From contig NZ_CP078078.1 in assembly GCF_023101205.1 (NCBI RefSeq), positions 744,001 through 808,000 of the forward strand: 64,000 nucleotides of DNA, given 5' to 3'. The notes under the pieces were generated by a model. The model ran no database searches, was not told the DNA's origin, and worked only from the letters and a program-made list of their open reading frames with translations. Of the stretch, positions 61,269 to 64,000 are shown in pieces (position 1 is the stretch's first letter; every line of letters begins with the position of its first letter). Made by a program: the position numbers and the translations under genes. Source of the DNA: Microbacterium aurugineum (GTDB lineage Bacteria; Actinomycetota; Actinomycetes; Actinomycetales; Microbacteriaceae).

Positions 61269-62252
61269 ATGCCGAACAGGATCGATGTCACCGACGTCCG
61301 CTCGCTCCTCAGGACGCGGGGCGAGTTGCTCGTGAAGGGGCACACGGAACGGGAGATCGGATCGCGTGTCGCTGCGGGGTCCCTCCGCCGAGTGCGCCGG
61401 GGTCGCTACGTCGAGGCCGACCGATGGGACGGGCTCTGGAACGAGGGGCGTCATCTCGTCGAGGTGGTTGCGACCGCTCTCAACTCCGACGGTCCGGGGC
61501 CGGTGTTCTGGGGGCCGTCCGCCGCGGTCCTGCACGGCCTTCCGTTGTATCGGCTGGCACCTCGGAAGGTGCATGTGGTCATCGCCGGGGCCCGGCATGG
61601 GAGGACCCGGTCCGGGGTGATGTGGCACGACGTCGAGGTTCCTCCCGCCGAGGTCGTCGACGTCGATGGCATCAGGTGCACGTCGCTCGACCGCACGATC
61701 CTCGACCTGGCCTGCCTGACCCGCGAGGAGGTCGGGTTGTCCGCCGCGGATGCCGCACTCCGTCGCGAGGCCGTCTCGGGTCAGGTCCAGGACTCCGGGG
61801 CGGTCGAGGGCTGGCGGGCACGGATGATGGTGCGAGCGCTCCGCTCGCACTCGCGGGGCGTGCGCCGGGCGCGACGGGTGATCGAGTTCGCCGACGGACG
61901 TGCACAGCTGCCGGGTGAGAGCGTCAGTCGCCTGCAGCTGCACAGGCTCGGCTTCGCGGCGCCCGAACTGCAGGTGCTCGTGCGCGGGCCGGGAGGGGAG
62001 AACTACTGGGTCGATTTCGGGTTCCGTCGTTCGCACTGTTTCGGCGAGTTCGACGGAGAGGACAAGTACCGCAACGCCATCCTTCGCCGAGGACGGAGCG
62101 TCGAGGAGGTCGTGCTCGAGGAGAAGCGCCGGGAAGACGCGATCCGAGGGGTGACCGGATGGCGGATGGTCCGGTGGGGGTCGTCCGACATCGCCTCCCC
62201 GGATGCGCTCGGCGCCACGCTCTCCGCGTACGGCATCCGCCCTCCCGGGTAG
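61269..62252 (+). CDS. AbiEi-like antitoxin-type protein with DUF559-like C-terminus
   Basis: A 327-residue protein. The N-terminus (about 5-60) is a helix-turn-helix of the AbiEi kind (LLVKGHTEREIGSRVAAGSLRRVRRGRYV), followed by the AbiEi C-terminal-type domain (VFWGPSAAVLHGLPL) and a C-terminal restriction-like DUF559 region (ENYWVDFGFRRSHCFGEFDGEDKY, with D and E residues). AbiEi proteins are antitoxins of type IV toxin-antitoxin systems, but no AbiEii nucleotidyltransferase partner lies beside it. It may be a DNA-binding or nuclease protein of unknown role. The ATG at 61269 has only a weak box (CACGAT) 6 nt upstream. Confidence 0.72.
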   Translation: MPNRIDVTDVRSLLRTRGELLVKGHTEREIGSRVAAGSLRRVRRGRYVEADRWDGLWNEGRHLVEVVATALNSDGPGPVFWGPSAAVLHGLPLYRLAPRKVHVVIAGARHGRTRSGVMWHDVEVPPAEVVDVDGIRCTSLDRTILDLACLTREEVGLSAADAALRREAVSGQVQDSGAVEGWRARMMVRALRSHSRGVRRARRVIEFADGRAQLPGESVSRLQLHRLGFAAPELQVLVRGPGGENYWVDFGFRRSHCFGEFDGEDKYRNAILRRGRSVEEVVLEEKRREDAIRGVTGWRMVRWGSSDIASPDALGATLSAYGIRPPG

Positions 62253-62257
62253 CCCGC

Positions 62258-62339
62258 GTCGACGCCCCCGCACGCCGCCGAGACCCCGTCGGGTTCGCGG
62301 GGCGCAGGAGGGGCCTCGGCGCTCAGCGGGGGTGTCGGC
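62258..62339. repeat. Nested intergenic palindrome, copy D
   Basis: The outer arms GTCGACGCCCCCGC and GCGGGGGTGTCGGC enclose inner arms GCCGAGACCCC and GGGGCCTCGGC. It follows the abiEi-type stop by 5 bp and is itself followed by a G-rich run (62345-62400) leading into the rplJ promoter. Confidence 0.75.
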
Positions 62340-62384
62340 ATTCGGAGACCGGGGACGGGGACCGGGAGGGGGGAGGGGGTGGAT

Positions 62385-62413
62385 TTGGGGGAGGGGGATG
62401 CGTCGGGTACAGT
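62385..62413 (+). promoter_or_regulatory. rplJ-rplL promoter beside a G-rich tract
   Basis: TTGGGG (62385-62390) and TACAGT (62408-62413) are separated by 17 bp. A run of G-tracts (62350-62400) overlaps the -35, as at the rplK promoter. The start site would be near 62420, giving a leader of about 187 nt. Confidence 0.7.
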
Positions 62414-62509
62414 TGTCGTAACCGAAGACCGCTGGTCATCGTCGTGAGCACATGCGCACAACGATCGAAGCTCTGCACAGCAGGGGCCCGCGCAGGACAC
62501 GAACTTTCC

Positions 62510-62540
62510 AAAGCTCCGTGCGCTTGCGCCGGAGCTTTTT
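62510..62540 (+). terminator. L10-leader hairpin with T-run (attenuator) before rplJ
   Basis: AAAGCTCCG (62510-62518) pairs with CGGAGCTTT (62530-62538), extended by an inner GCGC/GCGC helix, and is followed by TTTTT. It is a textbook intrinsic terminator inside the rplJ leader, 66 bp before the ATG. A ribosomal-protein L10 leader that controls rplJL by autoregulation is known in other bacteria and fits here. Confidence 0.8.
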
Positions 62541-62606
62541 CTATGCAGGTGGTCCAGGTCGGCGCCCCACCACCGTGCGGCGCCTCGTACACACCAAGGA
62601 GTGACC

Positions 62607-63095
62607 ATGGCGCAGAAGGATGCATCGGTCGCCGAGCTCACGAAGTCATTCGAGAACTCGACTGCCGTTCTGCTGACCGAGTACCGCGGTCTGACGGTTG
62701 CCCAGCTCAAGGAGCTGCGCAACAGCATCCGTCAGGACGCTGAGTACGCCGTGGTGAAGAACACGCTGACCAAGATCGCCGCCAACAAGGCTGGCATCTC
62801 CGCGCTGGACGACGACCTCAAGGGTCCGTCGGCTGTCGCGTTCGTGCACGGTGACTTCGTCGCCACCGCCAAGGCTCTGCGTGACTTCGCCAAGGCCAAC
62901 CCGCTTCTCGTGATCAAGTCCGGCATCTTCGAGGGCAACGCCCTCACCGCGGACGAGGTCAACAAGTACGCCGCGCTCGAGAGCCGTGAGGTTCTGCTGG
63001 CGAAGGCTGCGGGCATGATGAAGGCGACGATGGGCAAGGCTGCCGCCACCATCGACGCTCTTCGCGAAAAGCTGGAGACCGCAGAGGCCGCGTAA
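62607..63095 (+). CDS. rplJ: 50S ribosomal protein L10
   Basis: A 162-residue L10 protein with [20 protein letters not shown] (24-43), [15 protein letters not shown] (50-64) and the C-terminal helix that binds L7/L12 dimers. It anchors the stalk to 23S rRNA. AAGGAG lies 5 nt before the ATG at 62607; an upstream GTG at 62601 is less well placed. It is followed by rplL after 48 bp, and preceded by the leader terminator. Confidence 0.99.
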   Translation: MAQKDASVAELTKSFENSTAVLLTEYRGLTVAQLKELRNSIRQDAEYAVVKNTLTKIAANKAGISALDDDLKGPSAVAFVHGDFVATAKALRDFAKANPLLVIKSGIFEGNALTADEVNKYAALESREVLLAKAAGMMKATMGKAAATIDALREKLETAEAA

Positions 63096-63143
63096 GCGAC
63101 CTGCGATCTCGTCTACAAACCCCATCTATCTAGGAGATACATC

Positions 63144-63527
63144 ATGGCGAAGCTTTCCACCGAGGAACTGCTCGAGCAGTTCGCCGGCCTGACCCTCATC
63201 GAGCTCAACGAGTTCGTGAAGGCGTTCGAGGAGAAGTTCGAGGTCACCGCTGCTGCTCCCGTCGCCGTTGCCGGCGCTGCGGGTGGCGCAGGCGCTGCAG
63301 AGGCTGAGGAAGAGAAGGACTCCTTCGACGTCATCCTCGAGGCCGCTGGTGACAAGAAGATCCAGGTCATCAAGACCGTCCGCGAGCTCACCTCGCTGGG
63401 TCTCGGCGAGGCCAAGGCCGTCGTCGACGGTGCCCCGAAGGCCGTCCTCGAGGGCGCCAACAAGGAGACCGCCGAGAAGGCCAAGGCTGCTCTCGAAGAG
63501 GCCGGCGCGACGGTTACCCTCAAGTAA
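63144..63527 (+). CDS. rplL: 50S ribosomal protein L7/L12
   Basis: A 127-residue stalk protein. The N-terminal dimerisation domain ([21 protein letters not shown], by position), an Ala/Gly hinge (about 37-52) and the C-terminal factor-binding domain ([30 protein letters not shown], by position) are complete. It recruits translation GTPases. The mRNA is probably made in excess over rplJ because of the stalk stoichiometry. A strong terminator follows at 63548-63577. Confidence 0.99.
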   Translation: MAKLSTEELLEQFAGLTLIELNEFVKAFEEKFEVTAAAPVAVAGAAGGAGAAEAEEEKDSFDVILEAAGDKKIQVIKTVRELTSLGLGEAKAVVDGAPKAVLEGANKETAEKAKAALEEAGATVTLK

Positions 63528-63547
63528 TCACGCTTCAGCGTTTTCTG

Positions 63548-63577
63548 CGAAGGCCCCGGGTTCGCCCGGGGCCTTCG
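63548..63577 (+). terminator. Terminator after rplL
   Basis: CGAAGGCCCCGGG (63548-63560), loop TTCG and CCCGGGGCCTTCG (63565-63577) form a perfect 13-bp stem, 21 bp after the rplL stop. It may serve also the convergent LacI-type gene. Confidence 0.9.
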
Positions 63578-63604
63578 TGCGTTCCGGGCCGTGCGTGGCC
63601 GTCG

Positions 63605-64000
63605 TCAGCGCGGGGGAGCGGTCGAGTTGCGCACCACGAGGGCGGAAGCGGCAGCCACATGCTCCTGCGGAGCGTCCGGCCGGTCGATCCGCTGCATCAG
63701 CAGGCGAACGGCTTCGTGACCCTGTTCCCTCGGGGACTGCCCGATCGTGGTGAGGGCGAACATGTCCGCGTGCTCGTGGTCATCGATACCCACGACGCTG
63801 AGCTCGGTGGGTACGGCGATGCCCAGGCGTCGGGCGGCGATGATCGCCCCGATCGCGGCCTCGTCGCACACGCCCACGATCGCGGTCGGTCGGTTTCGCC
63901 GATCGCCGAGCAGCCCCGCCGCCGCGGAGTAGCCTCCGGGCATGGTCGGGGCCGTGCCCGCGACCCGGGCGTGCGAAGCGAGTCCCGCGGCGCTCAACGC
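63605..64000 (-). CDS. LacI-family regulator, C-terminal part (cut by window edge)
   Basis: The last 131 residues of a LacI/GalR-type regulator; the DNA-binding head lies beyond the right edge. The visible sugar-binding domain has TAIVGVCDEAAIGAIIAARRLGIAVPTELSVVGIDDHEHADMFALTTIGQSPREQGHEAVRLLMQRI by position, the standard end-of-domain pattern. Its ligand and targets cannot be read. The gene is convergent with rplL. Confidence 0.85.
   Translation of the reverse strand, partial: ALSAAGLASHARVAGTAPTMPGGYSAAAGLLGDRRNRPTAIVGVCDEAAIGAIIAARRLGIAVPTELSVVGIDDHEHADMFALTTIGQSPREQGHEAVRLLMQRIDRPDAPQEHVAAASALVVRNSTAPPR

Noticed and set aside
59931..61300. Possible prophage or integrated element around the YqaJ nuclease
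   Set aside because: No integrase, capsid, terminase, attachment-site repeat or transposase is present.

Overview
The window is GC-rich actinobacterial DNA, most likely Microbacterium (Microbacteriaceae). The evidence is strong G/C preference at third codon positions, NusG with a long acidic N-terminal extension, RamB-type control of the glyoxylate shunt, many leaderless genes with a TANNNT box 6-7 nt before the start codon, and a gene set matching the riboflavin-degradation (rca) cluster characterised in Microbacterium maritypicum G10. The genus is an inference from gene content; no rRNA is present.

Layout. 1-4955: a partial acyl-CoA ligase and a membrane one-component regulator on the minus strand, divergent from a tripartite tricarboxylate transporter (tctCBA). 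4993-11249: a TauE/SafE permease, then a small acidic-tailed exported protein, an OmpR-type two-component system, a DASS/SLC13 anion transporter and glycerate kinase. 11308-15144: two MaoC-type dehydratases, murB, a small VOC protein and aspC. 15226-24420: alanine dehydrogenase with an Lrp-type regulator, a MocR regulator with an aldo/keto reductase, and aceB, aceA and ramB of the glyoxylate shunt. 24534-31264: an ABC importer plus rcaE, rcaD, padR, rcaB and rcaA, a riboflavin import and degradation regulon. 31341-41146: a PucR regulator and a putrescine/GABA-to-succinate operon (gabT, puo, usp, APC permease, gabD and a second aldehyde dehydrogenase). 41259-43565: a PPOX-fold protein and poxB. 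43574-48219: a large TPR protein with an Hsp90-like ATPase. 48416-51364: tRNA-Trp, secE, nusG, rplK and rplA. 51551-62252: a cystine-type ABC importer, argO/argP, a MarR-controlled MFS pump, a damaged sipW cluster, a YqaJ nuclease and an AbiEi-like protein. 62607-63527: rplJ and rplL. A truncated LacI regulator closes the window.

How it fits together. The MaoC-MaoC-murB-aspC-tRNA-Trp-secE-nusG-rplKA-rplJL order is an old actinobacterial backbone. Here it is split by about 33 kb of catabolic genes and again by about 11 kb between rplA and rplJ. The most notable items are a fusion regulator that joins the sensor half of a CitA/DcuS kinase directly to the DNA-binding end of a CitB/DcuR response regulator, the riboflavin regulon with matching PadR-type operators at both of its promoters, the Hsp90-like/TPR pair, and a four-copy family of nested intergenic palindromes. 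The intergenic regions also carry a 7 x 15-bp tandem repeat, G-rich tracts against the ribosomal-protein promoters, and several operator-like inverted repeats.
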